A stretch of 64,000 bases of DNA, taken from Candidatus Levyibacteriota bacterium. Its GTDB lineage: Bacteria; Patescibacteria; Microgenomatia; Levybacterales; UBA12049. The notes beneath the pieces are model-generated. The model saw nothing but the letters and a program-made list of their open reading frames with translations. It was not told where the DNA came from and searched no databases. How positions within the stretch are numbered: the stretch's first letter is position 1; every line of letters begins with the position of its first letter. A program made the position numbers and the translations under genes. The stretch covers positions 1-64,000 of the forward strand of contig JAJDCG010000002.1 in NCBI GenBank assembly GCA_029260965.1. Direction: 5' to 3'. Shown here in pieces: positions 1-8,551 of the stretch.

Positions 1-1020
<1,020 letters not shown>

Positions 1021-1084
1021 CTTTTTTTAAAATGTTTTTTAACAAATAGAAGAGGGAAAGGGGAAGACAGGAAACTTGTTTAGA

Positions 1085-1175
1085 TAGTCCTTTGGACTAG
1101 AGAAACGAGGGAATTGTAACCACAGGCTGAGTGAATGGTGCCTGGTTAATTTCGCAATCCCGATAATTTTATCGG
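1085..1175 (+). other. Structured RNA segment of the 16S 3' spacer
   Basis: Three consecutive stems are visible. TAGTCC/GGACTA closes a TTT loop (1085-1099). A long hairpin (1109-1161) has GGGA(A)TTG against CAATCCC at the base, TAAC against GTTA, and CAGGC against GCCTG. A near-perfect palindrome CCGATAA-TT-TTATCGG spans 1160-1175. It could be part of the pre-16S processing structure or a separate small RNA; the 5' flank of the rRNA gene is outside the window, so this cannot be settled. Confidence 0.4.
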
Positions 1176-1290
1176 ATTTCCGCTAGATTTGTCTTTTGAT
1201 GAATTTGGTTGGACACTTAGAAATTGACAAAACTATTCTCGCTCTTCCTACCACATCTTGGTTAATAAAAGTATATTCAATTAACAAACA

Positions 1291-1316
1291 ATCCCGCACC
1301 AGAGGCGGGATTTTTT
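1291..1316 (+). terminator. Intrinsic terminator of the 16S transcript
   Basis: A perfect 7-bp stem ATCCCGC/GCGGGAT (1291-1297 with 1305-1311) closes a 7-nt loop and runs into six T's (1311-1316). This is a textbook rho-independent terminator. It ends 16S transcription about 270 nt beyond the gene, which supports a 16S gene unlinked from 23S. Confidence 0.85.
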
Positions 1317-1426
1317 GCGCCCAAAATTTATATTTCGTGCCTGATTTCATCATAAATTTACGCGGCAGCAAAAAATTGTGATGGTTTTCCTGTTTGAGAG
1401 TTGTCAAGTCAAGCATAGAGCATGAT

Positions 1427-1462
1427 GACAATTTTTGAAGACGATCGTCTCAAAAAATTGTC
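1427..1462. repeat. Dispersed palindrome, copy 1 (GACGATCGTC core)
   Basis: A 36-nt inverted repeat centred between 1444 and 1445, with 16 of 18 arm positions paired. The core GACGATCGTC is flanked by AT-rich arms. Its reverse complement matches the palindrome at 9922-9963 at 33 of 34 positions, so the two are copies of one element in opposite orientation. It lies upstream of the tRNA-Cys promoter and does not overlap it. Confidence 0.75.
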
Positions 1463-1575
1463 AGAGTTTTTTGGTTGCAATGTTAGTTTCGGTAGTTTGA
1501 TAAGAGGTATTGGGTGCGTAGAGTAAAGAGAGATGTTTGCCCATGTTGCCTTGCCTGTGATAAAATTGAGATCAA

Positions 1576-1648
1576 GGCACGATGGTGAAGTGGTTAACAC
1601 AGCTGTTTGCAAAACAGCCATGCGCCGGTTCGAATCCGACTCGTGCCT
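1576..1648 (+). tRNA. tRNA-Cys (anticodon GCA)
   Basis: Full cloverleaf: acceptor stem GGCACGA/TCGTGCC, anticodon stem GCTGT/ACAGC, loop TTGCAAA with anticodon GCA at 1609-1611, and a T arm with GGTTCGAATCC. The discriminator is U73 (1648), the known identity base of tRNA-Cys. CCA is not encoded, so it must be added by a nucleotidyltransferase. Confidence 0.95.
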
Positions 1649-1671
1649 CATTATAATTAACCAATTTATTT

Positions 1672-1833
1672 ATGGAGAACGAAAGTGGCAAAAGCGTAGT
1701 AGATTTAGATATAGGTTTTAGCGAGAGACAGGTTGATGTCAATACGGAAAAAGGAACAAAACCAAAATCTATTATTCTAAAAAAGAAAAAAACTACAACT
1801 GTTTTTCAAGCACAAAAACAGATAAAAAAATGA
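1672..1833 (+). CDS. Small hypothetical protein (53 aa) between two tRNA genes
   Basis: An ATG-to-TGA reading frame of 53 codons fills most of the 199-nt gap between tRNA-Cys and tRNA-Ile. The product starts MENESGKSVVDLDIGF, has an acidic N-terminal half and a Lys-rich C-terminal half (KKKKTTT, KQIKK), and no membrane segment. A possible -10 box (TATAAT, 1652-1657) lies 14 nt before the ATG. The TGA stop abuts the TATAAT (1834-1839) that probably serves tRNA-Ile. I do not recognise a family. The tight fit between neighbouring signals argues for a gene, but chance cannot be excluded at this length. Confidence 0.45.
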   Translation: MENESGKSVVDLDIGFSERQVDVNTEKGTKPKSIILKKKKTTTVFQAQKQIKK

Positions 1834-1847
1834 TATAATTGCCTTTT

Positions 1848-1920
1848 GGGTGCTTAGTTCAGTGGCTAGAACGCTTTCCTGATAAGAAAGAGGTCAATAG
1901 TTCGATTCTATTAGCACCCA
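1848..1920 (+). tRNA. tRNA-Ile (anticodon GAT)
   Basis: Acceptor stem GGGTGCT/AGCACCC, anticodon stem CTTTC/GAAAG, loop CTGATAA with anticodon GAT at 1881-1883, T loop GTTCGATTC, and discriminator A73 at 1920. CCA is not encoded. It has its own -10 box (1834-1839). In many bacteria this tRNA sits inside the 16S-23S spacer; here it is a separate gene about 830 nt after 16S. Confidence 0.95.
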
Positions 1921-1959
1921 CATTTATCAAAATACCTCAATAGCATCTGAAAAAAACTA

Positions 1960-1988
1960 TTGCACGAAAAAAAGTCTTGTGGTAGAAT
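1960..1988 (+). promoter_or_regulatory. Promoter of the cation:proton antiporter gene
   Basis: TTGCAC (1960-1965), 17-bp spacer, TAGAAT (1983-1988). The predicted transcript start, about 1995, lies downstream of the TTG codon at 1989 and almost on the GTG at 1998. It therefore selects the GTG start and predicts a leaderless or nearly leaderless mRNA. Confidence 0.65.
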
Positions 1989-1997
1989 TTGAAAATC

Positions 1998-3392
1998 GTG
2001 GTAAAGGGCTTTATCAAATCATTGGGAGTCAGCTCCCTTCTTTTTTTAAGTAGCGTTGCTCCTGTATTTGCAGAGGTTACAAAAACTGAGTCAGAATCAG
2101 GTGGTGGACATGGTGCTACTGCAGTTGTTTTTCTTTTCCTCGCGATTCTTCTAATTGCATCAAAAATAGGTGGTATTGTTGAGAAAGCAGGTCAACCAGC
2201 AGTTATTGGTGAGATCGCAGCGGGTATTTTTCTCTCATTTCTCGCATTCTCTGGCTTGGGAATAATGGATGATATTCGTCATAGTGAGACTATGGCTTTT
2301 ATTGCAGAGTTTGGTGCTGTTATTCTTCTTTTCCAAATCGGGCTTGAGACAAATATCAAAAAAATGACCAAGGTTGGAGTAAGCGCGCTTCTGGTTGCGA
2401 TTATAGGTGTAGTTCTTCCTTTTGTTTTGGGATCATTTGTTTTCGCGCCACTCCTTTTTCCTGAATCCAGTTTTCCGGCGCGTCTTTTTATCGGAGCATC
2501 TCTGGTTGCAACAAGCGTGGGGATTACTGCTTATGTTTTCAGGGAGATGAAAGTAATCAAGGAGAAATTTGCACAGGTTGTGCTAGGTGCCGCAGTTATT
2601 GACGATGTGCTGGGTCTTCTTGTTCTTGCAGTTATTACAGCTTTAGCATCAGGTGAGGCGGTCAGTCCTGAGTTTGTAGCAATTCTTTCAGCAAAAGCAT
2701 TTGGTTTTCTGGCAGCAGCTGTGATTCTGGGGAATGTATTTGCAAAGACGCTTTCCAAAGGATTTTCAATGATCCATACAGGAACCGGAATGAAGATTAC
2801 ACTTGCTCTTACGTTTGCGCTTGTGTATGCATATGGGGCAACATTGGTGGGTCTGGCTCCAATAGTGGGTGCTTTTGCAGCAGGACTTGTTTTGGATGCG
2901 GTTCATTTCAAAGGATTTGCATTTCCAGAGGTTGTGCATGATCTTCTTTCATTCCGTGGATTTGATAAAAAAGAGAAAGCAAAGATAGAAGCTCTGGTTG
3001 AAAAACATAAAGATACTCATATTGAGGAGTTAATCTCAACACTTGGACTTCTTTTTGTACCGATCTTTTTCGTTTTTACTGGACTTCAGATAGAATTTGC
3101 ATCACTTCTTAATCCAGGGCTCTATGTATCAGCAGCTATTTTGACGGTTGTTGCTTTTTTAACAAAGGCATTTGCAGGAGTTGCTGCATCAGGTTCTGTG
3201 AAAGAAAAAATCCTAGTTGGTGTTTCCATGGTCCCACGTGGTGAGGTGGGTCTTATATTTGCAGCTGTGGGGAAATCAATTGGTGCGATAAATGATGAGC
3301 TTTTTTCAGTAATAATTATAGTGGTTATAGCAACAACTTTTGTAGCACCCCCACTTCTCAAAAATCTTCTTAAAGACTACAAAGTAAAATAA
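1998..3392 (+). CDS. Cation:proton antiporter, CPA2 (KefB/NapA) family
   Basis: An integral membrane exchanger of monovalent cations for protons, probably serving pH and Na+/K+ homeostasis. The protein has an N-terminal hydrophobic segment resembling a cleavable signal (ending near PVFAEV), a short Gly/His-rich linker, then about 12 membrane segments. The CPA2 hallmark of two adjacent aspartates is present in GAAVIDDVLGLL, about residue 200. A charged insertion (KKEKAKIEALVEKHKD) interrupts the loop between membrane segments in the C-terminal half. There is no TrkA-N domain. A TTG at 1989 is in frame but lies inside the promoter, so I place the start at GTG 1998. The next gene encodes another antiporter-like protein, so the pair may serve ion homeostasis together. 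Confidence 0.88.
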   Translation: MVKGFIKSLGVSSLLFLSSVAPVFAEVTKTESESGGGHGATAVVFLFLAILLIASKIGGIVEKAGQPAVIGEIAAGIFLSFLAFSGLGIMDDIRHSETMAFIAEFGAVILLFQIGLETNIKKMTKVGVSALLVAIIGVVLPFVLGSFVFAPLLFPESSFPARLFIGASLVATSVGITAYVFREMKVIKEKFAQVVLGAAVIDDVLGLLVLAVITALASGEAVSPEFVAILSAKAFGFLAAAVILGNVFAKTLSKGFSMIHTGTGMKITLALTFALVYAYGATLVGLAPIVGAFAAGLVLDAVHFKGFAFPEVVHDLLSFRGFDKKEKAKIEALVEKHKDTHIEELISTLGLLFVPIFFVFTGLQIEFASLLNPGLYVSAAILTVVAFLTKAFAGVAASGSVKEKILVGVSMVPRGEVGLIFAAVGKSIGAINDELFSVIIIVVIATTFVAPPLLKNLLKDYKVK

Positions 3393-3456
3393 ATATCCTG
3401 TAGTGCCATTATTGTAGCAAGTATAATCTCTGCTAGAGAATAATTAAAAAAAATAC

Positions 3457-3485
3457 TTGAAAAAAATCCTATAATCTGATATAAT
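3457..3485 (+). promoter_or_regulatory. Promoter of the Tat-signal antiporter-like gene
   Basis: TTGAAA (3457-3462), 17-bp spacer, TATAAT (3480-3485). The start codon is at 3500, so the 5' leader should be only about 8 nt, with no room for a Shine-Dalgarno site. Confidence 0.6.
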
Positions 3486-3499
3486 TTTTTTATAAAATT

Positions 3500-5950
3500 A
3501 TGATTAATGAGAGAATCGGAAACGACACGCCATCAGAAGAACCCCGCGATGGTAAAGATCTAGGAAAATTGACTAGGAGAGATTTTTTAGGAAAAACTAG
3601 AATAATTTTAACAGGAGCAGCTGCAAACGTGCTGATACCACCTATTTTAAGAGATCCGCTTGTGGCAAGCGCTTCAGAAAAAACACCAGCTGGTCATCTA
3701 CCAGAAAAAGAGCATCATGAAACAACTGACCTCAATGATTGGAGTGCTAGGGTAGTAGTGGGTGGTTTTTTTGGAATTGTGGCGGGTATGATGATTAAAA
3801 AGGTTGAGTTGGGTCCCGGAACAGTAGGGACCATGACAACTCTTGAATCAGCAAGACTTATTGCTCTTAAGAGCTCAAAGAATAAAAGTGATCAGGAGGC
3901 TTTTGGCCATGATATGAAAGAATTAAAAGGCGCATATCCTCTTGTGCCTGTGCTTGTTGAAATCGCACATATTGCAAGCAATATACGGGTAGATGCAAAT
4001 AAAATTTTTGATGAGAGTAATCTTGCAGAGACTGAAAGTGGGTCAATAATGCCATCAGAAGATGCTGAGAAAAAGTCTTGGGAAGAGTTTTATCAAAAGA
4101 CTACCGAAGAGCTTGTTGATTTGATGGCTCAAAGTTCAGCTCTTTCTATGCTCGCACCAATTACAACTACTTATGTTTCTTCGTCTGTGACAAGCAGTAT
4201 GCATCCTGCTATTCTTGAAAAGCTCTACAGGCTTAAATATTCTGAAAATGTTTTGCGAGTTCAGGAGGAGCTAGCGGGGGATAGTCTTAAAGAGGGTGAT
4301 GTGCCACATGCAAATTATTTGAAATCCAAAGCACTGGAAGAGGCACAAAAGGTAATGGATGGAGTTGGTGGAGAGCTTGATCTGATGCTTACTGTCGCGG
4401 GAAATACAAATGGAGACGCAGTCCTCGGTGACCCGCCCAATATTTATTCTTTATTCAAAAAGCCTCAGCATTTCCCTGCTTATTCAGCGATTGGTTTTAC
4501 AACAAGTGAGATTTTGACAACTTGTGCAGCATTGGCATTTCTAAAAAAAGCAGGAGTTCGAGGAGAGACGAAAAAGTTTGTTAAAAGATTCAATGAAGGT
4601 CAAGTCAAAATAATTAAATCAATAAGTCAAACAATTAAAGATAGTAGATTGCGAGATGTATCATTATTTGGAGCAAGGGCCGAAGCGGGAAAACTGTTTA
4701 ACGACTTGCAAAATGTATTGAATGATGAAGGCTTAGAGAGTTTAGAGTCAGATTTAATAAATCAGATAGCATCTATTCCTTCTGGGGCGTTTCGCCTTGA
4801 TGTAAAAACAATCTTGTCTCATCAATGGGATGCGTTTGTGAGAAAAAAGCAAAAAACAAAAGATGATGAGTTAACTGGTGAGAGATTTGATTATGAGTTA
4901 TTCTCTGATCTTCTTCTTCGCAAAGGAAGTCTTCATGGGAAAGGAAGCAAAGACGATAATCAGTCAGAACGAGAGCATGACAGTATTTTAAGGAAAGAGC
5001 TGCTTGGTGCACTAGCGTCACAAGATAGAAAAAAAATTGCAAAATATATAAATAGGATGTTAGATTCTCGAAAAGCAACAACGCAATCAGACTTAGGTGC
5101 TCTTTTTAGTAAGATTATGCAGCAGGAAAATGAAAATGAATTAGTAGGCAAGGATGATTCAGAAATTAAGAACACTTTTCTTCAAGCAATTAAAGAAATG
5201 GCTGCTAACGGACTTTCTAAGAGTGGCCCTGATAAAGCAGAGCTAGAGAGGGCTTTCATGAATGATGATGTCGAGAAGCTTTGGAGTGGACTTTCTGAAA
5301 TTGAAAAAGAAGATGTCAGACAGGCACTAATGATTTCAACAGGTGAGCCGTCTCAACATGAAGAGCCTGGGGATGGTCACGGGCATTCGCAAAATAGAAT
5401 TCTGAGTCATCAGGCTAAAGAAGTACTTGTAGCACTTGATACACAAATCCCTGCAGTTCCTAGTCTTGTTCATTTCGTAAAGCATGATATTTTGCCTCTT
5501 ATTTCCGCAACAACTGACGATCCTGAAAAGAAAATAAAACGAGAACGTGACGCCATTCTATTGATGACCGATTTGATTTCTGCATTTGCTGATAATGTTG
5601 CAGCATATCTTTTTGCATTAGCCTCTTTGGAAGAGTTGTATAAGGAAAATTACGGAGAAGATGTTTTACAGAACAATAAATCACTTGATAGGGCAATTTC
5701 GCTTACTGCAATTTACTCTGCTGTTTTTGGAGGGAGCCTGTCGCTTCTTGGAAACGGTCCCAATTTCCTTCAGGAGAGGCCAGTAGGTGTGATTGATGAT
5801 CAAGGAGAGCTGAGGATTCATACAGAGCCAAGAGCCTTGCCTGACACTCTTAAAAATCCATACGGCTTTGTAGGCTCGGCATTGGTTTTTGGATTTGGAC
5901 GATCTTCAATTGATAATGCAGCTGAAGGACTAGAGCTAGCCTCAGTTTGA
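3500..5950 (+). CDS. Tat-signal protein with degenerate NhaD/ArsB (ion transporter superfamily) motifs
   Basis: 816 aa. The N-terminus has a twin-arginine motif (TRRDFLG, about residues 25-31) followed by a hydrophobic stretch. The body keeps diagnostic patches of the ArsB/NhaD/CitMHS transporter superfamily in the right order: ALSMLAPITTTYVSSSV, then GNTNGDAVLGDPPNIYSLF (family pattern GGxxTLIGDPPNI), and in the second half ISAFADNVAAYLFAL (family pattern SAFLDNV) and GGSLSLLGNGPNFL. The two halves are separated by some 270 mostly hydrophilic residues (about 350-620), with a His-rich patch GDGHGHSQ. The hydrophobic segments are weaker than in a true transporter. It may be a diverged Na+/H+ antiporter or a relative with another role. 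It lies just downstream of a CPA2 antiporter. Its 3' end overlaps the convergent gene by 9 nt. Confidence 0.6.
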   Translation: MINERIGNDTPSEEPRDGKDLGKLTRRDFLGKTRIILTGAAANVLIPPILRDPLVASASEKTPAGHLPEKEHHETTDLNDWSARVVVGGFFGIVAGMMIKKVELGPGTVGTMTTLESARLIALKSSKNKSDQEAFGHDMKELKGAYPLVPVLVEIAHIASNIRVDANKIFDESNLAETESGSIMPSEDAEKKSWEEFYQKTTEELVDLMAQSSALSMLAPITTTYVSSSVTSSMHPAILEKLYRLKYSENVLRVQEELAGDSLKEGDVPHANYLKSKALEEAQKVMDGVGGELDLMLTVAGNTNGDAVLGDPPNIYSLFKKPQHFPAYSAIGFTTSEILTTCAALAFLKKAGVRGETKKFVKRFNEGQVKIIKSISQTIKDSRLRDVSLFGARAEAGKLFNDLQNVLNDEGLESLESDLINQIASIPSGAFRLDVKTILSHQWDAFVRKKQKTKDDELTGERFDYELFSDLLLRKGSLHGKGSKDDNQSEREHDSILRKELLGALASQDRKKIAKYINRMLDSRKATTQSDLGALFSKIMQQENENELVGKDDSEIKNTFLQAIKEMAANGLSKSGPDKAELERAFMNDDVEKLWSGLSEIEKEDVRQALMISTGEPSQHEEPGDGHGHSQNRILSHQAKEVLVALDTQIPAVPSLVHFVKHDILPLISATTDDPEKKIKRERDAILLMTDLISAFADNVAAYLFALASLEELYKENYGEDVLQNNKSLDRAISLTAIYSAVFGGSLSLLGNGPNFLQERPVGVIDDQGELRIHTEPRALPDTLKNPYGFVGSALVFGFGRSSIDNAAEGLELASV

Positions 5951-6532
5951 GGGTGGAGAATAGTAGTATGGAGTTGGAGTAGGAAATAGTATTGTTGTTT
6001 GATCTAGTTTGTAAATATTTTGCATCTCACCATTGATAGTTACTGCGGTTTTAGGCATGAATTTAATCTCCAAATATTGTTCAGAATGATATGTATTTGT
6101 CTGAATAGGTATTTGGGCTACAATGTTTGGTCCGTTTTTGGAAAGAGTTCCGCGGAGTGCGTATGAGAGCCTGCCGGTTTCGTAGTCTATGTTCATTAGT
6201 GCGGCTTTGTAGTCTAGTAAATCCCTTCCCACAAGTGCCTTGATGCTGGTAACAGCTAGTGGATCAAATGCAATCTCAAGCTGTACTAGAGTATTTTGAT
6301 TTTTTCCAGTTGGCGAATCAATGACCACATCAAGAAGTGCTGAGTTGCTGGCGTCAATAGTTTTAGATCTGGGATCAAACAAAAGTTTTATATCTGATTT
6401 ATTGGAGCTTTCGGTATGCTTGGATTGATTTTGATTATTTGATTTTTTATTCAAATAAAAATTATTCAATAAGAAAAATGCTATTAGCAAAAATAAAAGA
6501 AGTATGAGAAAAATGAATGTTCTGCGTGACAC
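5942..6532 (-). CDS. Membrane-anchored cohesin-like domain protein
   Basis: 196 aa. An N-terminal transmembrane anchor (about residues 7-27) is followed by an Asn/Lys/Ser-rich linker and one domain with the beta-sandwich pattern of cohesins (LLFDPRSKTIDASNSALLDV, then VQLEIAFDPLAV). The tail is Pro/Tyr-rich (TPTPYYYSPPSN). Such a protein would be displayed on the outer face of the membrane. The start is GTG at 6532; an extended -10 (TGATACTCT on the minus strand) sits 9 nt upstream. The neighbouring minus-strand gene also carries a cohesin-like domain, so the two may work together on the surface. Function is inferred from fold-level similarity only. Confidence 0.6.
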   Translation of the reverse strand: MSRRTFIFLILLLFLLIAFFLLNNFYLNKKSNNQNQSKHTESSNKSDIKLLFDPRSKTIDASNSALLDVVIDSPTGKNQNTLVQLEIAFDPLAVTSIKALVGRDLLDYKAALMNIDYETGRLSYALRGTLSKNGPNIVAQIPIQTNTYHSEQYLEIKFMPKTAVTINGEMQNIYKLDQTTILFPTPTPYYYSPPSN

Positions 6533-6598
6533 AATGTATTAAGAGTATCAAAAATACCACGGACATCACAAGTATTAGGGGTTTTAATCAGGGTTTTG

Positions 6599-7807
6599 TT
6601 AGTCACCCTTCTGGACAGAAAGTTCTCTAATAAAGAGGTTGTAGTCAGCGCTATTGACTATTCCATTGTCATCAAGATCTACGTTGCCACGGGGAAGATG
6701 TACTTTGCAATCATCTGAGTTGTAGGTTGAGTTAGGATCTGCCATAGGAAGTGGTGCTAGTTCGCCATAGCCACAATTAAGAAGTGCGTTATAGTCAAGA
6801 GCACTCAGGAGGTTGTCGCCATGGACGTCTCCTGATATTAAGTCGATTCTGTCAATTTGATTTTCCTCTAGATTTTCGAGTTGTTGGATGCCAGGTATTC
6901 TTCTGGTTAAGTATCTATCTGATTTTATTTTTATTATATAGCTTCCATCTGTAATAGCGTTAGAAACGCCTATAACACCCTTAAATGTGCCTGTCTGTTG
7001 GTCGTAGTTGATTTTTCCTGATGTGCTAGAAACAAGGGTGTTTGTGCTATCAAGAATTTGTACATTTAGTGTCCTTTGTGGAGAAAGTGGATTCTTGTTG
7101 CTTAGCTGGTTTCCTGTAGGGTTTGGGTTGTCTCCAGCTGATCCTATTCCGTGAAGCAACAGATCAAATGAAAGCCTGGTGCCGTCTTGTGGGGGGGTGG
7201 TGTTGTTTGATCCCCCTATTACAACAGCTGCAGGTGTTGTGCTTGCAAGTACGTTTGTTGTCGCACTGTCTGAGCTGCCAACCGAAAGAAGCTGAGTAGC
7301 ATCAGTAAAACTTACTAGGGTTGGCGTGCCTTCTGTTGATCCGATAGCTTCAAAATTAATAGTACCCACTTTTGTTGGTTTACTGATGATTTTAGTTGGA
7401 TCCGATCCTACAGAAAGGGATAAAGCGACTGTTCCATTATTTACAACTGGTCCCTCAACCTTGATGGGAAAAGATGTTTCATTAACGGTGAATGGACTAG
7501 TTTCAGAAATTTTTAATTTTGTAGGATCGTAATTTACCTGAAATTTTACAAAGCTAACCAAATGAGCGTCTGGACCTACAATCATCTCTATTGATATCTG
7601 ATCGCCGATTTCGGCTTGAATTGGCGTAGCTGAGGATGGATCAAATCCAATAGTTGCAGTACCACTCCCTGTGGCTGCTGGACTTGTTTCGCTTGCGCGT
7701 GATCTTGTATCTTGTACTTCAGGAGAGGTGACTTTAGATATGGTTACTGGTATTGCTACTGCAAGAACCAAAATTAAACCCGCCAACAATTTATTGCGAT
7801 TGCTCAT
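6599..7807 (-). CDS. Surface protein with cohesin-like domain and C-terminal dockerin
   Basis: 402 aa. A signal or anchor segment (residues 5-24) leads to a cohesin-like domain (about 45-200; IQAEIGDQISIEMIV, VSFVKFQVNYDPTKLKI), a linker, a carboxypeptidase-regulatory-like beta domain (about 210-320), and two calcium-binding dockerin repeats (GDVHGDNLLSALDYNALL and NVDLDDNGIVNSADYNLFI). In known systems, dockerins bind cohesins with calcium. Here both modules lie in one protein and a second cohesin-like protein follows, so self-assembly or pairing is possible. There is no catalytic domain. A promoter reads TTGACA, 18 bp, TACTAT on the minus strand, 7 nt before the ATG. Confidence 0.78.
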   Translation of the reverse strand: MSNRNKLLAGLILVLAVAIPVTISKVTSPEVQDTRSRASETSPAATGSGTATIGFDPSSATPIQAEIGDQISIEMIVGPDAHLVSFVKFQVNYDPTKLKISETSPFTVNETSFPIKVEGPVVNNGTVALSLSVGSDPTKIISKPTKVGTINFEAIGSTEGTPTLVSFTDATQLLSVGSSDSATTNVLASTTPAAVVIGGSNNTTPPQDGTRLSFDLLLHGIGSAGDNPNPTGNQLSNKNPLSPQRTLNVQILDSTNTLVSSTSGKINYDQQTGTFKGVIGVSNAITDGSYIIKIKSDRYLTRRIPGIQQLENLEENQIDRIDLISGDVHGDNLLSALDYNALLNCGYGELAPLPMADPNSTYNSDDCKVHLPRGNVDLDDNGIVNSADYNLFIRELSVQKGD

Positions 7808-7908
7808 TTATACCATAGTAGTAGAAAAATTAGACTTGTGTCAAGCACCAGAGAAGTAAATTATGGGAAATGGGAAGTGATAGTCGGAGATTGTGTGTTA
7901 TTTTTCTC

Positions 7909-7937
7909 TTGTCACTTATCTTTTGTTCTGCTATTAT
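7909..7937 (+). promoter_or_regulatory. Promoter of dcd
   Basis: TTGTCA (7909-7914), 17-bp spacer, TATTAT (7932-7937) with a TG extension at 7929-7930. The ATG at 7945 is 7 nt after the -10, so the mRNA is predicted leaderless and the longer upstream reading frame from 7870 is not translated. Confidence 0.7.
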
Positions 7938-7944
7938 CACTATT

Positions 7945-8514
7945 ATGGTTTTATCGGATCAGGACATTAAAAAAGCTTTGGATTCAAAAAGAATTCTCAT
8001 AAAACCAAAGCCAGACTTGGACAAACAGCTTGGTAGTTGTTCGATTGATCTCAGGCTTGGGGACACATTTCGCGTTTTTGATCACTCCAGACACGCCTAC
8101 ATAGATCCTGCGCAAAAAGATTACAGCAATGAAATTACAAAGGTTATAAAAGTACCCAAAGATGGCAGTTTTATTATGCAGCCTGGAGAATTTGTGCTTG
8201 CTGTTACACTTGAATCGGTGAAAATTCCGTCTGATTTGATGGGTCGGCTTGAGGGGCGTTCATCTTTAGGTCGTTTGGGCTTGGTTGTTCACTCAACTGC
8301 CTCTATTTTTGATCCCGGTTGGGATGGAAATCCTGTGCTTGAGCTTGGAAATTTAGGTCGTATGGCGCTTAAATTGACTGTTGGGATGCGGATTTGCGCA
8401 ATGACTTTTGAAGAACTAAGTAGTAAGTCGATTAATCCTTATTCCAAGAAAAGGTATGCAAAGTACAGATTTCAAAAAGGACCTGAAGAGAGTAGGATAC
8501 ATGAGGAGAAATAA
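7945..8514 (+). CDS. dcd: dCTP deaminase
   Basis: 189 aa, the usual length for Dcd. It deaminates dCTP to dUTP, feeding dUMP supply; some relatives also hydrolyse dUTP. Family signatures are clear: CSIDLRLGDTFRVF, the core GRSSLGRLGLVVHSTASIFDPGWDG and the catalytic-glutamate segment NPVLELGN, then LTVGMRICAM. The open frame extends upstream to 7870 with a hydrophobic run, but that part spans the promoter and is foreign to the family, so the start is ATG 7945. It is the first gene of a thymidylate locus, followed 37 nt later by thymidylate kinase. Confidence 0.92.
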   Translation: MVLSDQDIKKALDSKRILIKPKPDLDKQLGSCSIDLRLGDTFRVFDHSRHAYIDPAQKDYSNEITKVIKVPKDGSFIMQPGEFVLAVTLESVKIPSDLMGRLEGRSSLGRLGLVVHSTASIFDPGWDGNPVLELGNLGRMALKLTVGMRICAMTFEELSSKSINPYSKKRYAKYRFQKGPEESRIHEEK

Positions 8515-8551
8515 AACTCGAATATCGTGTTTCGGATTTCGGATTTAAGTT

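Larger units (their letters stand above)
1021..1575. other. Non-coding spacer downstream of 16S rRNA
   Basis: These 555 bases have no convincing gene; the ORFs that can be drawn have no family signature and poor starts. The stretch holds a structured segment (1085-1175), an intrinsic terminator (1291-1316), a 36-nt palindrome (1427-1462) and a promoter for tRNA-Cys (TTGCCC at 1537-1542, TAAAAT at 1561-1566). It contains neither the tRNA-Ile/tRNA-Ala pair nor the 23S rRNA found in a standard rRNA operon. Confidence 0.7.

Noticed and set aside
1183..1721. Short overlapping open frames in the rRNA-tRNA spacer
   Set aside because: Different frames overlap each other, the terminator, the palindrome and tRNA-Cys; no family pattern or promoter fits them.
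7870..7944. N-terminal hydrophobic extension of dCTP deaminase
   Set aside because: It spans the predicted -35 and -10 boxes and is absent from the family; ATG 7945 is preferred.
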